A stretch of DNA of 64,000 nucleotides from CATOSD01 sp965226695 (GCA_965226695.1 OZ245405.1:2170001-2234000); one strand, 5' to 3'; shown: positions 44,293 through 54,573, counted from the first letter of the stretch. Numbers and translations are program-made. Notes: generated by a model from the letters alone, not told the origin.

Positions 44293-45486
44293 TCACCAGT
44301 TGGTAGACTCTTCCGCGTAAACGTGGTCGGGCAGCGTGTAGCGGATTCCCTCTTCGTCAAATAGCGAGGTGTCGAGCAAGCCCGTGAATCTAGTATAGTT
44401 GCTGTCTTGGCGGCGACCCGGCAACAGCCTACCCAGGATGCCGCCATAATGCTGCTGCATTTTGAACCACCAGACAGCTCCGAATGAGGAGACAGGTGGG
44501 TAGTTCAATGAATCGGCCGCCTCTTTTCCGATGAGCCCACGGGAAATACGGTACACGTAATGGGCCAATTTCTGGCGGCCGACCGGATCTGTAATCCCGG
44601 CAGTCAACGGAGCCGAGTTGATCAGAGCGTGTGCCATGACAACCGATTCAATTGGGCAATCAGGCTCGCACATGTGCCCTATTTCATACAGTTCCAAGGC
44701 GTCATCGGCGTCGTGGAACAGGATGGTCTCAGGAATGCCCATCAAGTAACCGGAGTAGCGCCAGACAGCCATGAAGCTTGCGTACTCTTCGTCATTGTAC
44801 TTGGCGCCCAAGGTTCTCATGTGTTTCAGCAACCTCGCCGAAAAAGCGGAAATGGCGTAACCCAGGTGCGCCGCGCTGATCGGCAGACCCCAGGCTTCCG
44901 CGTCCCATTCCTCTGACGAGTTGCTCAGGAGGTGTCTTATCCGTGCGTGAACGATTCTGATACGGACCGAAAGTTTCCAGCCGTCTCCATACCTGTACAT
45001 GCCGTTGGGAAGGAATATCTCCATCATGTGACGGTTATTCTGTCCCAGGCGTCTGACTCCCTGGTCGCGTACCCGGCCGGTTATGTGAAAGGACTTTGCG
45101 ATGTTCGTTGTGAACCCTTCGATCAGAACGCCCGCGACGAATGCGGCCAGGATCAACGGCGAGTTCCTGTGAAACATACGGACGCTTGGAGCGAATGCCG
45201 CGTAGTCAAGCCATTCCGGCGGAGTTTCCGCGTCTCTGAAGAATTCTCGCAGCGAAGCCGGCGCGTCCCTCAGAGCCTCTTTATCTTCCTGCTGCATGGC
45301 CGCTTCGATGAGTCGCCTTGACTCCGTTGTACTGAGCTCAGCGAGATCTGCCGTCATAGCTTCGCCCAGTAGGTCTCCAATGAGTGTGTGTGCGATGTAA
45401 TTTTCAGCGATGTCGGGCGCGATAGCGCGGGCCTTCTCATAACCCTCCCTGTAGTCAGAAGGTACGAACATTGCTTCCAAGCTCAT
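44293..45486 (-). CDS. MpaB-family oxygenase (DUF2236, rubber-oxygenase-like)
   Basis: A 397-residue all-helical protein. The hallmarks are TPPEWLDYAAFAP (about residue 90), NSPLILAAFVAGVLIEGF, a histidine-bearing AKSFHITGRV and FMAVWRYSGYLMGIPETIL in the latter half. This family includes heme oxygenases such as rubber oxygenase Lcp and fungal MpaB, which cleave isoprenoid chains. The His and Arg positions around the heme look plausible but I cannot prove heme binding. It is downstream of an MMPL transporter gene (40-base gap, same strand), which fits processing of a hydrophobic substrate. Confidence 0.82.
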   Translation of the reverse strand: MSLEAMFVPSDYREGYEKARAIAPDIAENYIAHTLIGDLLGEAMTADLAELSTTESRRLIEAAMQQEDKEALRDAPASLREFFRDAETPPEWLDYAAFAPSVRMFHRNSPLILAAFVAGVLIEGFTTNIAKSFHITGRVRDQGVRRLGQNNRHMMEIFLPNGMYRYGDGWKLSVRIRIVHARIRHLLSNSSEEWDAEAWGLPISAAHLGYAISAFSARLLKHMRTLGAKYNDEEYASFMAVWRYSGYLMGIPETILFHDADDALELYEIGHMCEPDCPIESVVMAHALINSAPLTAGITDPVGRQKLAHYVYRISRGLIGKEAADSLNYPPVSSFGAVWWFKMQQHYGGILGRLLPGRRQDSNYTRFTGLLDTSLFDEEGIRYTLPDHVYAEESTNW

Positions 45487-45526
45487 GGCTCACCTCGCGC
45501 CAAATCCCATTTTAGCCCTACACACT

Positions 45527-47734
45527 TCATTCCTCTTGAGGTTCTACCCGCAGATCGGGAAGCCAGCTCAGCCAGGATGGCAGGTACCAGTTCCGCGAGC
45601 CGAGCAACTGCATGCTCGCGGGAACGAGGATGCTGCGAACGAGGGTTGCGTCGAGCAAGACGGCCACGGCAAGTCCGAACCCCGCCTGCTGGTTGACAAC
45701 CATGTCGCCCGACGCGAACCCGCTGAAAACCGCCACCATGATGAGCGCCGCGCCGGTGATGAGGCTGGACGTGGAGCGGAGTCCGTATGCCACGGAATCC
45801 GCATTGTCGTGCGTCTGGTCGTAACGCTCACGGATGCGGCTGAGCATGAAGACGTGGTAGTCCATCGACAACCCGAAGAGGATGGCGAAGAGCACCAAGG
45901 GGAGCCACGCCTCGATAGTGTCGATCTGCTGAAACCCGAAGATGTCGGCGCCGACGCCTTTCTGAAAGACGAGCACCATCAACCCGTAGGCAGCGCCTAC
46001 CGAGAGGAGGTTCATGATGATGACCTTGATGGGGATGACGATGGACCGGAAGACGACCAGCAGTAGGACGAAACTCACGCCAAGGATGAACGCGAAGATG
46101 ATAGGAAGGTAGGTAGTGAGCCTCTCGTTGAAGTCCATGTAGTCGGCCGAGATCCCACCCACATATGCCTCTGCCGGAACGCCGGAGAACGCCGCGGGAA
46201 CGTAAGTGTTCCGCAGCCGGTCTATCAGGTCGAAGGCCGCCTCACCGCTTGGAGCGCCCGGTACCGGGACAGAAATTACGGTCAGGTTGCCATGAGTAAC
46301 CGGCGGAAGGGCAACCATCTCCGGGTCATCGGCTATGGACTGATAGAACTTCTGGAGTGCCCCTGCCACCGCCGGATCGCTGATGTCTCCGTTTATGACA
46401 ATCCTGGCAGGGTTGGCAGAACCGTACCCGAGAAGGAAATCCTCTTCCAGCGCTCCGAAAGCCTCGCGAGTGTGTGAATCCTCCGGGAAAGTTTCGACGC
46501 TGTTGAAGCCGGTGTTGATGCCGAAATAGTACACCGATGCCCACACCATCAGGCCGCCAATTACGAGGATGCTGACTACGGGGAACCGCATCGTCTTCTT
46601 CGTTATGAACTCCCAGAAGCCGTCGCGCTGTCCCTCGGAACCTCCGGACGTCGCTTTTCGAAGGAACGGGAGCCGGAACCGGTCTACACGCGGCCCAAGC
46701 ACCATCAGAGCGGCAGGGAGCAGCGTTAGCGTCGCTGTCACCGATACGAGAACCACCGTGATTGCCCCAAGGGCGGTTGCCAAGAACAACGTGTGTGGGA
46801 CGATGAACACGCCTATGAGCGCGATGACTACTGTCATACCGCTGAAGAACACGGTACGGCTGGCAGTCGCCCCGGCCTTGATGATCGCCTCCCGCGTGCT
46901 CAGCCCCCGCGCCAGTTCCTCGCGGAAGCGGGACACCACGAAGAGGCAGTAGTCTATCCCCACCGCAAGGCCGATCATCGTTATCCATAGCAACACGAAG
47001 AAGACCAGCTCTCCGAAGACGTTGCCTATGACTGCCACTATCGCCAGCGTGATCAGAATCGAGACGATCGCCAGACCTATCGGTATCAACGCAGCCACCA
47101 CCGCGCCGAAGAGCACCAGCAGGATGAGAAGCGCCACGGGAATGCCGATCCGCTCACCCTGCTCCAGGTCCATCGCCGACAATTCCGCCTGCTCGTACCG
47201 GCTGCTTGCGTCACCGACGATCAGCACGCGGAAGCCGTCCTGGTGGTCCGCCTCCTGGACGACGTGGATGACTTCCTCCACGTTCTCGAGCGCCTCCCCG
47301 ATGGAGCCGGTAAGCTGTAGGGCCACTATGGCGCTTTTGCGATCCGTCGAAACGAGCGCCAGAGAATCCGTCGGACTGTTGGCCTAGGCTTCGTAGTAGT
47401 TCACGCCACCTTCAACGATTTCCGGTCCCAAGGCGCGGAGGTCGCTGGTGACCTCTTCGACCTTCCTCCGAAACTCCGCATCGTCGACCGTCAGCGCTTC
47501 CGACTGAATGATGACGATCTCAGCGGGCGGAGGCTCGATAGGGCTGCCCGCCAACAGCTCGTTGGCTGTCACCGACTCGACCTCGCCGAACCGTGGGATC
47601 AAGCGAAGCTCCGTGGTAGTGGCAGTGGGCATCCACTTGCCAATGATTCCGAGGGCAACCAGAACCAACAGAAACCATATGCCTATGGTTACCCACGGCC
47701 TGCGTGAACTGATGCGAGCGAAAGATTCGGTCAA
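45527..47734 (-). pseudogene. MMPL/RND transporter with an in-frame TAG
   Basis: A 735-codon MMPL-family exporter. The N-terminal helix is WVTIGIWFLLVLVALGIIG. A periplasmic loop follows up to GGVNYYEA, then a TAG (47386-47384), and the frame continues with ANSPTDSLALVSTDRKS and two blocks of helices containing GLAVGIDYCLFVVSRFREEL and FGLSMDYHVFMLSRIRERY, the conserved Asp-Tyr motifs. I favour TTG 47734 (MTESFARI) with GGAGG 8 bases upstream. Only one codon breaks a 2.2-kb frame, so the change is recent, a sequence error, or is read through. It probably exported a lipid or pigment. Confidence 0.82.
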
Positions 47735-47965
47735 TACAGGAACCTCCACCGTTGGCCCAAGGACTCATAATGCAACCCGCAGTCTACCGTTACCGTCTCT
47801 TTCCTATCAATTTGCCACTTGTCTCATAGTAATTGTCAACAATGGTTGTTACCAACCGTATGAGGCGCAAATGCGGAGGAGAATGAACGTATCCAGTGGA
47901 CGGCTCGACCTTTGGCATATGGTCGTCGAAAACTGGACCGCGATGTAAAATCATGCACCTGTCGT

Positions 47966-47994
47966 TTCCCCATGTGGGCCGCCTCTGTTAGACT
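47966..47994 (+). promoter_or_regulatory. Promoter candidate for the penicillin acylase gene
   Basis: TTCCCC (47966-47971), 17 bases ending TGT, then TAGACT (47989-47994): an extended -10 with a poor -35, 99 bases before the start at 48093. Confidence 0.35.
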
Positions 47995-48092
47995 GCCCTT
48001 CGCCAATCCAGAACGTAGGCGTACTGCGATGAGTAACGCTTCGCGGCGCAAAAGCGAGCGAGGCCGTCGTGTGGGAGCCAAGAGGTAAAGGT

Positions 48093-50420
48093 ATGCTGAA
48101 AACACTCTCTCGCGGCCTGCTGCTCGCTATGCTGGGCCGCCGGCTTCCCACAACCGCGGGCCGGCTGCAAACGCCCGGCGCGCGAGCCGAAGTGGTCATA
48201 CGCAGGGACCGCTGGGGGATCCCATACGTGGAGGCCGGCAGCGTCGAGGACGGTTGGTACGGCCTTGGCTTTTGCCACGGCCAAGACCGGGCGGTACAGC
48301 TCGAGGGCCTGCTGCGACTGGTGCGTGGCACGTTGGCCGAGGTCAGCGGACCCGGGCTGTTGCCCATGGACAGGCTCTCCAGGCGAATCGGCTTCCGGCG
48401 CTCGGGGGCAGCGCAGTCCAGGGCGCTGAGCGAGCAGACCAGGCGCGACATCACCGCCTACGCGCGCGGCCTCTACGACGGCGCCACGTTCGGCAGTCCG
48501 CGCAGGCCCCACGAGTTCGCGCTGGCCGGTATCCACGCGACGCGCTATTTTCCCGAGGACGTGATGGCGGTGGGCAAGCTTGTGGCTTTCTCCTTGTCGG
48601 CCAACTGGGACGTCGAGCTCGCGCGGATGAAGATTCTCCAGGAGGACGGCGCCGAGGCGCTGGCAGCGCTCGAGCCGGCGCGGCACCGGGACGCCGCTCA
48701 CCTACCCCACTCCAAGACGGCGTTCGACGCGCTGGCCTCGGACCTGGCGGCGTTCGCGAGCCTGGCGGGGTGCGGCGGCATGTCCAACGGCTGGGCGATA
48801 GCTCCCGGCCGGACGGCCACGGGCAGGCCGATACTAGCCAACGACCCACATCTGCGGCCGGAGGTGCCGCCAAACTGGTACCTGGCCCGTGTGAGCACGC
48901 CCGAATGGACGGTCGCAGGCGCGAGCTTCGTTGGCGCGCCCTTCTTCGTCGCCGCGCACAACGGTTCGATTGCCTGGGGCGTCACCGCGGGGCTGGTGGA
49001 TAACACGGACCTGTTCCTGGAGCGCGTGGGACCAGACGGGCGAAGTGTCCAGGAGGGTGATGAATTCGTCAGGTGCGAGGTGTTCCGCGAGGTCATCGGT
49101 GCCAAGGGTGGCGCCCCGGTTGTGGACGAGGTGCTGGTGACAAAAAGAGGTCCCATCATCAGCCCGGCGCTGGACTCGGACGAGCCGGCGGTGTCACTCG
49201 CGGCTACCTGGCTGGACGATGCGCCGCTGGGCACACTGGACGATCTGCACGCGGCGCGAAACTTCGATGAGTTCCGCAAGGCGTGGTCCACCTGGAACCT
49301 CGCGTCATTCGGCCTGGTCTACGCCGACGAAGGCGGAAGCGTCGGCGGCCTAATGGCAGGGCAAGTGCCGGCGCGCCGCAAGGGATATGGCACGCTGCCC
49401 TCTGCCGGATGGGAACTCGATGCTGGCTGGGAAGACCTTCCCGTCCCCTTCGATAAAGTGCCGGCTGTCCTCGACCCGGAGGAGGGATTCGTAGCGACCG
49501 CGAACGATGGCCTCGGCCTGGAGAACGATGGCCCCTTTCTGAGTGCGGACTGGCTGCCCCCCTACCGCCAACGGCGCATAGCCGAGGCGCTCCGGTCGAG
49601 AAACGACTGGGACGTCGACTCCACGCAGTCGCTGCAGATGGACCTGCTATCCCTACCGTGGATTGACATGCGGTCCGGAGTGCTCGCCGCGCCCGGCGCG
49701 TCGATGGAGTCGGCTAGGGCGCTCGAGATGCTGGCGGCGTGGGACGGAAGAGTCGCGGCAGACTCCACCGCAGCGTCGCTCTACGAATTCTTCGTCTGGG
49801 AGATGACCAGGCGGCTGGCCGAGGCGAAGGCCCCCCGTTCACACAGATGGGCGCTTGGCGACGGCTTCACGCCGCTTACGGTGCGCACCATCATTGGCCA
49901 CAGGTTGATATGCCTGCTGGTGCGGCTCATGGAGGAACGGCCAGACGACTGGTTCGGCCGCCCGTGGCTGGCGGAAGTGGACGCAGCGCTGGCCGCGGCC
50001 TACGCCGGGCTTCGCGTCAGGTTCGGCCCGGACGAGCACCTCTGGGCCTGGGGCCGCGTGAGACCGACCACGCTGCGCCATCCCGCGTCGGCTCGCCGGC
50101 CACTGGGCCTGCTGCTGAACCTCGGCCCGTTTCCCTGGGGCGGAGACTCGGACACCGTGAGCCAGGCTGCCAGCACGATGAAAGCCCCGTCCGATGGCGT
50201 GTCGGTCGTCGCGTCTTTGCGCATGGTGATCGACGTTGGCAACTGGGACGCCAGCCGGTTCGTGCTGCCGGGCGGCCAGTCCGGCAATCCGCTTTCGCCT
50301 CACTACTCCGACATGCTGCCGCTCTGGCGGCGCGGCATGGGAGTGCCCATCGCCTGGTCCGCAGAGGAAGTGGAAAGGGCCGCAGCTGAAGAGCTTAGAA
50401 TCCTTCCGAGCGCGCTCTGA
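48093..50420 (+). CDS. Penicillin acylase-family N-terminal nucleophile hydrolase
   Basis: A 775-residue protein of the penicillin/acyl-homoserine-lactone acylase family. The alpha part has VVIRRDRWGIPYVEAGSVED and GLGFCHGQDRAVQLE. The beta-chain nucleophile is expected in GGMSNGWAIAPGRT (about residue 235), at the serine after which autocleavage starts the beta chain; the usual GS/GSN pattern is changed to MSNGW. ANDPHL and NGSIAWGVTAG support the fold. No signal peptide is obvious, although the N-terminus (LSRGLLLAMLGRRL) is weakly hydrophobic. It cleaves an amide bond in an unknown acylated compound. Confidence 0.88.
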   Translation: MLKTLSRGLLLAMLGRRLPTTAGRLQTPGARAEVVIRRDRWGIPYVEAGSVEDGWYGLGFCHGQDRAVQLEGLLRLVRGTLAEVSGPGLLPMDRLSRRIGFRRSGAAQSRALSEQTRRDITAYARGLYDGATFGSPRRPHEFALAGIHATRYFPEDVMAVGKLVAFSLSANWDVELARMKILQEDGAEALAALEPARHRDAAHLPHSKTAFDALASDLAAFASLAGCGGMSNGWAIAPGRTATGRPILANDPHLRPEVPPNWYLARVSTPEWTVAGASFVGAPFFVAAHNGSIAWGVTAGLVDNTDLFLERVGPDGRSVQEGDEFVRCEVFREVIGAKGGAPVVDEVLVTKRGPIISPALDSDEPAVSLAATWLDDAPLGTLDDLHAARNFDEFRKAWSTWNLASFGLVYADEGGSVGGLMAGQVPARRKGYGTLPSAGWELDAGWEDLPVPFDKVPAVLDPEEGFVATANDGLGLENDGPFLSADWLPPYRQRRIAEALRSRNDWDVDSTQSLQMDLLSLPWIDMRSGVLAAPGASMESARALEMLAAWDGRVAADSTAASLYEFFVWEMTRRLAEAKAPRSHRWALGDGFTPLTVRTIIGHRLICLLVRLMEERPDDWFGRPWLAEVDAALAAAYAGLRVRFGPDEHLWAWGRVRPTTLRHPASARRPLGLLLNLGPFPWGGDSDTVSQAASTMKAPSDGVSVVASLRMVIDVGNWDASRFVLPGGQSGNPLSPHYSDMLPLWRRGMGVPIAWSAEEVERAAAEELRILPSAL

Positions 50421-50421
50421 G

Positions 50422-50440
50422 GCGGCCTTCGGTTGGCCGC
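50422..50440 (+). terminator. Hairpin after penicillin acylase
   Basis: A GC-rich stem GCGGCC / GGCCGC (50422-50427, 50435-50440) with a 7-base loop, followed by GCTTTAGGTGCTTTT. It starts 1 base after the stop codon. Confidence 0.5.
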
Positions 50441-50584
50441 GCTTTAGGTGCTTTTCGGAAATCGCTCTCACTGACCCACTTTTGCCAAGAACGTCTCATC
50501 CCCAGCTGCCTAGAATAGCTAGGGTTGGCGCTGGCTGAGGCCAGCCTTCGACCCCGTTTGGAGACGGCGGCCCAGGGGACCTGA

Positions 50585-51994
50585 ATGAGAAAACGCATCA
50601 CGCGCGGAGACGCCACGTTGTTCTTGGTACACGCGCAGACCACAGTCGATCGAGTTACCACATGGCTGACGGACCTCATGTCGCGCGGCGCGATTACGGA
50701 GGCAGTCGCGCGCATCTCTCGCCTTCGGCTGAAAGACCAGGCGGAAGTGGTCTCTCACATGAACCCGGAGCTGCAGACCAGGCTGCTGGGACATCTGTCG
50801 CCCGATAACCTGGCGGAGATACTGGGGGAACTGGAGCCTGCGGAGGCCGTTGAGCTTTGCATGTCGATGGTGCCGGGGCAGCTCGCCTCCACCCTCGACC
50901 AGTCCAGGCCGGAAGTTGCCGCGGACATCCTCCGTGGGCTTCCGGATGCCGTTTCCAAGACGGCGTTGGAGAACATGACGGACGCCAGCGAGGTCATACC
51001 CCTGCTGGATTACAGGGACGACCAGGCCGGCGGCCTCATGACGCCACACCTGATAGCCCTCCGCGACCGAATGACCGTATCACAGGCGGTGTCGTTCGTG
51101 CGGCGGTGGGCCGGAGAGCTCCGCCCCGAAGAGGTCTCCTACATGTTCGTAGTGGACGCCAACGGGATGTTGCGCGGCGGAATCAGCCTTTCCCAACTCG
51201 TTTTGGCGCATCCACACCAGCTAATCAGCCTGCTAATGGAAACGGACATCATCTCTGTACTGGCGGACACGGACCAGGAGCAGTGCGCCCGCCTGATGGA
51301 GCGTTACGGCATCCAGAGACTGCCCGTCGTGGACGAGGACGAACACCTGGTTGGGGTTCTTACGCTTGAGGACATGATCGACGTGGTGGAAAGCGAGGCC
51401 ACCGAGGACATGTACCGGATGATCGGGGTGGACAGGAGCGAATCCGCGCACGGTCCGATAGCGCGCTCCGTGCGCAACCGGCTGCCCTGGCTCTGCGTCA
51501 ACCTCGGCACGGCGATACTCGCGGGGCTGATAATCACGCTGTTCCAGTCGACGCTGGGCAGGGCCGTGGCGCTCGCGGCATTCCTTCCGGTGATTGCCGG
51601 GCAAGGCGGAATCGCGGGCACTCAGACACTGACCCTCATCGTGCGCTCCCTCGCCCTCGGCGAGCTGGGGACGATGGCTGCCAAGCGGATTCTCATGAGG
51701 GAAGCTGTGCTCGGCCTGATACACGGCCTCATACTGGGACTGCTTACAGCGTGTATCGTGATGATCTGGATGGGCGGCAACGAGTATCTGGCGATGGTGG
51801 TCGGCGTGGCTATGATGGCGAACATGATCGTTGCCGGAATAAGCGGCGTGGTCGTGCCGCTGGGCCTTCGCGCGCTCCGCATCGACCCCGCGCTCGCGTC
51901 CGCTGTGGCGGTCACCACCATAACGGACGTCGTGGGATTTCTCATCTATCTGGGGCTCGCGACGCTGGCTATACAGCTTATCGTCGGCGGCTAA
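50585..51994 (+). CDS. mgtE: Magnesium transporter MgtE
   Basis: A 469-residue, full-length MgtE. The N-terminal helical superhelix has LSPDNLAEILGELEPAEAVEL. A CBS pair (about residues 150-270) follows with DYRDDQAGGLMTP and LPVVDEDEHLVGVLTLEDMIDVV. Five membrane helices end the protein, including AAFLPVIAGQGGIAGTQTL, the pore signature. The cytosolic domains sense magnesium and close the channel. No M-box-like leader is recognisable, although a short hairpin GCTGGC-TGAG-GCCAGC lies at 50530-50545. Confidence 0.93.
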   Translation: MRKRITRGDATLFLVHAQTTVDRVTTWLTDLMSRGAITEAVARISRLRLKDQAEVVSHMNPELQTRLLGHLSPDNLAEILGELEPAEAVELCMSMVPGQLASTLDQSRPEVAADILRGLPDAVSKTALENMTDASEVIPLLDYRDDQAGGLMTPHLIALRDRMTVSQAVSFVRRWAGELRPEEVSYMFVVDANGMLRGGISLSQLVLAHPHQLISLLMETDIISVLADTDQEQCARLMERYGIQRLPVVDEDEHLVGVLTLEDMIDVVESEATEDMYRMIGVDRSESAHGPIARSVRNRLPWLCVNLGTAILAGLIITLFQSTLGRAVALAAFLPVIAGQGGIAGTQTLTLIVRSLALGELGTMAAKRILMREAVLGLIHGLILGLLTACIVMIWMGGNEYLAMVVGVAMMANMIVAGISGVVVPLGLRALRIDPALASAVAVTTITDVVGFLIYLGLATLAIQLIVGG

Positions 51995-52062
51995 GCCGCC
52001 CCGATCATATTCGCCAATACCCCTGTGGTATCATGGCAGGAAGTACAGGTTGGGGGTGTGTT

Positions 52063-52881
52063 ATGGCGCTGAAGGTACTCGTTTCGGTGGATATGGAGGG
52101 CGTGAGCGGGGTCGTTCACAGAGACCATACGGGACGGGACGGCAAAGACTACGAGACGGCTCGGCGGCTAATGACGCTGGAGGCCAACGCGGCGGTCGAA
52201 GGGGCTTTCAACGCGGGCGCGGACGAGGTAGTCGTCAACGACAGCCACGGCACCCAGATGAATCTCATCCACGAGCTGCTCGACCAGCGCGCTCAGCTGA
52301 TTACAGGCTCACCCAAACCGCAGACGATGATGGCCGGCCTGGACGACAGCTTTGGCGCCGTGTTGTGCGTCGGCTATCACGGCAGAGCGGGCACGAGCGG
52401 CATCCTCGACCATACCTTCACCGGGGCGGTGGCGGACTTTCGCGTCAATGGGCAGTCGCAGGGCGAATTGGGCGTGAACGCCGGCATCGCCGGCTACCAC
52501 GGGGTGCCTGTGGTGCTCGTAACCGGCGACTCGACCACAACCGCCATGGCGAAGGAACTGATCCCTGAAGTCGAAGTCGCCACCGTGAAGGAGGCGCTGA
52601 CGCGGTACTCCGCCAAGTGCCTGTCTCCGATTGCGTCACAGGCGCTTATTCGGCAGCAGGCCGCTACTGCCGTCGAGCGCCGGGAGGAGATAGCGCCCGT
52701 ACGCTACGAGTCGCCGGTCACAATGACCTTGCGGCTCGCAAACGCCGGCATGGCCGACCTCGCCGCCTTCATTCCCGGAGTGGAACGGCATGATGGGGTC
52801 ACCGTGTCCTTCACCTCCAGCGACTACGTTGAGGCGTTCCACTGCTGCCGCGCCATACTGATATTGGCAGCGTCCGCGTAA
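52063..52881 (+). CDS. M55-family D-aminopeptidase (DppA-like)
   Basis: A 272-residue zinc peptidase. The first metal ligands are in VSVDMEGVSGV (Asp8, Glu10). Further signatures are VVVNDSHGTQMNL and a central YHGRAGTSGILDHTF, with a C-terminal RYESPVTMTLR domain. DppA releases N-terminal D-amino acids from peptides and self-assembles into decamers. ATG 52063 follows GGGGGTGTGTT; upstream in-frame codons overlap the mgtE gene and are not used. It belongs to a plus-strand run of amide hydrolases. Confidence 0.9.
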   Translation: MALKVLVSVDMEGVSGVVHRDHTGRDGKDYETARRLMTLEANAAVEGAFNAGADEVVVNDSHGTQMNLIHELLDQRAQLITGSPKPQTMMAGLDDSFGAVLCVGYHGRAGTSGILDHTFTGAVADFRVNGQSQGELGVNAGIAGYHGVPVVLVTGDSTTTAMAKELIPEVEVATVKEALTRYSAKCLSPIASQALIRQQAATAVERREEIAPVRYESPVTMTLRLANAGMADLAAFIPGVERHDGVTVSFTSSDYVEAFHCCRAILILAASA

Positions 52882-52958
52882 CGCAGAATCGCTAGGGTGG
52901 AGCGGGCCGTTCAGCCGTCCCCGTTTGAGAGGGACCAGTCACAAATAGGAGGCCGACC

Positions 52959-53165
52959 GTGAGCGAGCATGACGTACACGAGGTGGAAGACAGGCTCCGC
53001 ATTGTCAGCCGGCTTTACGGCGACAGACTTGACGAAGGCCAACTCGCCGAGGTGCGCAAGGGCGTCGAGGGCATCGTGGAGATGTCAGAGGCCCTGAGGG
53101 CCGTCAGTCTAAAGAACGGCGACGAGCCTATGTCGGTTTTCGCGCCGTACCGCGAGGAGGAGTGA
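52959..53165 (+). CDS. Small helical partner of the downstream amidase (GatC/AtzG-like)
   Basis: A 68-residue, mostly helical, acidic protein: VEDRLRIVSRLYGDRLDEGQ, then EGIVEMSEALRAVSLKN and a C-terminal EPMSVFAPYREEE tail. A GTG start has AGGAGG 6 bases upstream. It ends 1 base before the amidase start, and the FAPY tail resembles the peptides by which AtzG/GatC subunits grip their amidase. A structural or chaperone role for the amidase is likely but inferred. Confidence 0.75.
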   Translation: MSEHDVHEVEDRLRIVSRLYGDRLDEGQLAEVRKGVEGIVEMSEALRAVSLKNGDEPMSVFAPYREEE

Positions 53166-53166
53166 C

Positions 53167-54573
53167 GTGACCGCCAATGACTACGTCTTCACCAGTATTC
53201 GCGAGCTGAGCGGGCTGATCGAGTCGCGCGAGGCGTCTCCGGTCGAGCTTGCCGTGTTGTTCCTGGACCGGCTCGAGAAGCTGGGGCCGGACTACAACGC
53301 TGTCGTGACGATCACACGTCACCTGGCCCTGAGCCAGGCCGCGCGGGCGGAGGAGGAGATTAGCGGCGGCAACTACAGGGGGCCGCTGCACGGCATTCCC
53401 TACGGGGCGAAGGACCTGCTCGCCACGTCTGGAGGCATTCCGACGACCTGGGGTGCGGCGCCGCTGCAAGGCCAGGTCTTCGACTACGATGCCACGGTCG
53501 TGGCGCGGCTGAGGGAGGCCGGGGCGGTGCTTGCCGCGAAACTGGCGATGGTCGAGCTGGCCGGCGGCGGGGGATACCGCCAGCCTGTCGCATCGTTTAC
53601 AGGTCCGGGCATCACACCCTGGGACAAGGGCAGGTGGAGCGGCGGCTCCTCCAGCGGCTCCGGCGCGGCTACCGCCGCCGGGCTGGTGCCCTTCGCGATC
53701 GGCTCAGAGACGGGGGGATCGATCATTTCTCCTGCCAGCAACTGCGGCGTGGCAGGCCTGCGCCCGACGTACGGGCGCGTGAGCCGTTACGGCGCGATGG
53801 CGCTGTCGTACACGCTCGACAAGCTCGGGCCCCTGTGCCTGACAGCGGACGACTGCGGGCTGGTGCTGGAGGCGATTGCGGGCAGCGACCCGAATGACCT
53901 CTCTACGACAACTCGGACCTTTCACTACGACGATTCGGACGTGTCGGGCCGCCGGTTCAGGCTCGGAGTCGTCAAGGGCGTGACAGACAACGTTGACGAA
54001 CCCACGCGCGCCAACTTCGAGAGCGCTCTCGAGGCGCTGGCCTCAATTGCGGACATCGAGGAGGTCGAGTTTTCCGACCTGCCCCACGAGGCCATCAACC
54101 GCACGATCATGTTCGCGGAGGCGGCGAGCGCGTTCGAGGATTTCGTGGACGCGGGCCTGCCCGCGGGTCTGACGGCCCCGGAGGACCGCTACGGCCTCTA
54201 CGCCCGCGTTGCCGTGCTGGCGAAGGACTACGTGAAGGCGACGAGGCTGCGGTCGGTGATGGCGAGGAACGCCGAAGAGGTGATGGCGCCATTCGACGCG
54301 CTGGTGGGGCCTACGCGCTCCACGATTGCGACGCCGCTGGACCAGGAGTTCCGCAGCGCGGCGCTCCACGGCGGGCGGGATACGATGGGCGCCGTCGGAA
54401 ACGGCGCGGGTCTGCCGGCCATTTCGGTGCCGAGCGGCTTTTCGGAAGAGGGTCTGCCGACGGGCATCCAGTTCATGGGGAGGGCATACGACGAGAATGC
54501 CGTCTTGGCGGCGGCGCGCGCATACCAGTCCATCACGGACTGGCACAAGCGGCACCCCGCCGATCTGACGTAG
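53167..54573 (+). CDS. Amidase signature-family enzyme (GatA/AtzE-like)
   Basis: A 468-residue amidase. The Ser-cisSer-Lys triad is readable: Lys in PYGAKDLLA, the cis-Ser in WSGGSSSGSGAATAAG and the nucleophile in SETGGSIISPAS. C-terminal AVGNGAGLPAISVPSG and LPTGIQFMG complete the family pattern. It hydrolyses an amide of unknown type. The tight coupling to a GatC/AtzG-like small subunit suggests a heteromeric amidase rather than tRNA amidotransferase, since no GatB is present. The start is GTG 53167 with GAGGAGGAG before it. Confidence 0.9.
   Translation: MTANDYVFTSIRELSGLIESREASPVELAVLFLDRLEKLGPDYNAVVTITRHLALSQAARAEEEISGGNYRGPLHGIPYGAKDLLATSGGIPTTWGAAPLQGQVFDYDATVVARLREAGAVLAAKLAMVELAGGGGYRQPVASFTGPGITPWDKGRWSGGSSSGSGAATAAGLVPFAIGSETGGSIISPASNCGVAGLRPTYGRVSRYGAMALSYTLDKLGPLCLTADDCGLVLEAIAGSDPNDLSTTTRTFHYDDSDVSGRRFRLGVVKGVTDNVDEPTRANFESALEALASIADIEEVEFSDLPHEAINRTIMFAEAASAFEDFVDAGLPAGLTAPEDRYGLYARVAVLAKDYVKATRLRSVMARNAEEVMAPFDALVGPTRSTIATPLDQEFRSAALHGGRDTMGAVGNGAGLPAISVPSGFSEEGLPTGIQFMGRAYDENAVLAAARAYQSITDWHKRHPADLT

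Noticed and set aside
18902..47734. Reassigned stop codons (TAG or TGA as sense)
   Set aside because: TAG and TGA end many intact genes here, including several GTGA overlaps, so genome-wide recoding does not fit; local readthrough remains untested.
50421..50584. Magnesium riboswitch (M-box) upstream of mgtE
   Set aside because: Only a terminator-like hairpin and one short stem-loop are visible; the conserved M-box core could not be recognised in 164 bases.
51751..52062. Extended start of the M55 peptidase inside mgtE
   Set aside because: It overlaps well-conserved MgtE helices in another frame; the metal motif begins right after ATG 52063.
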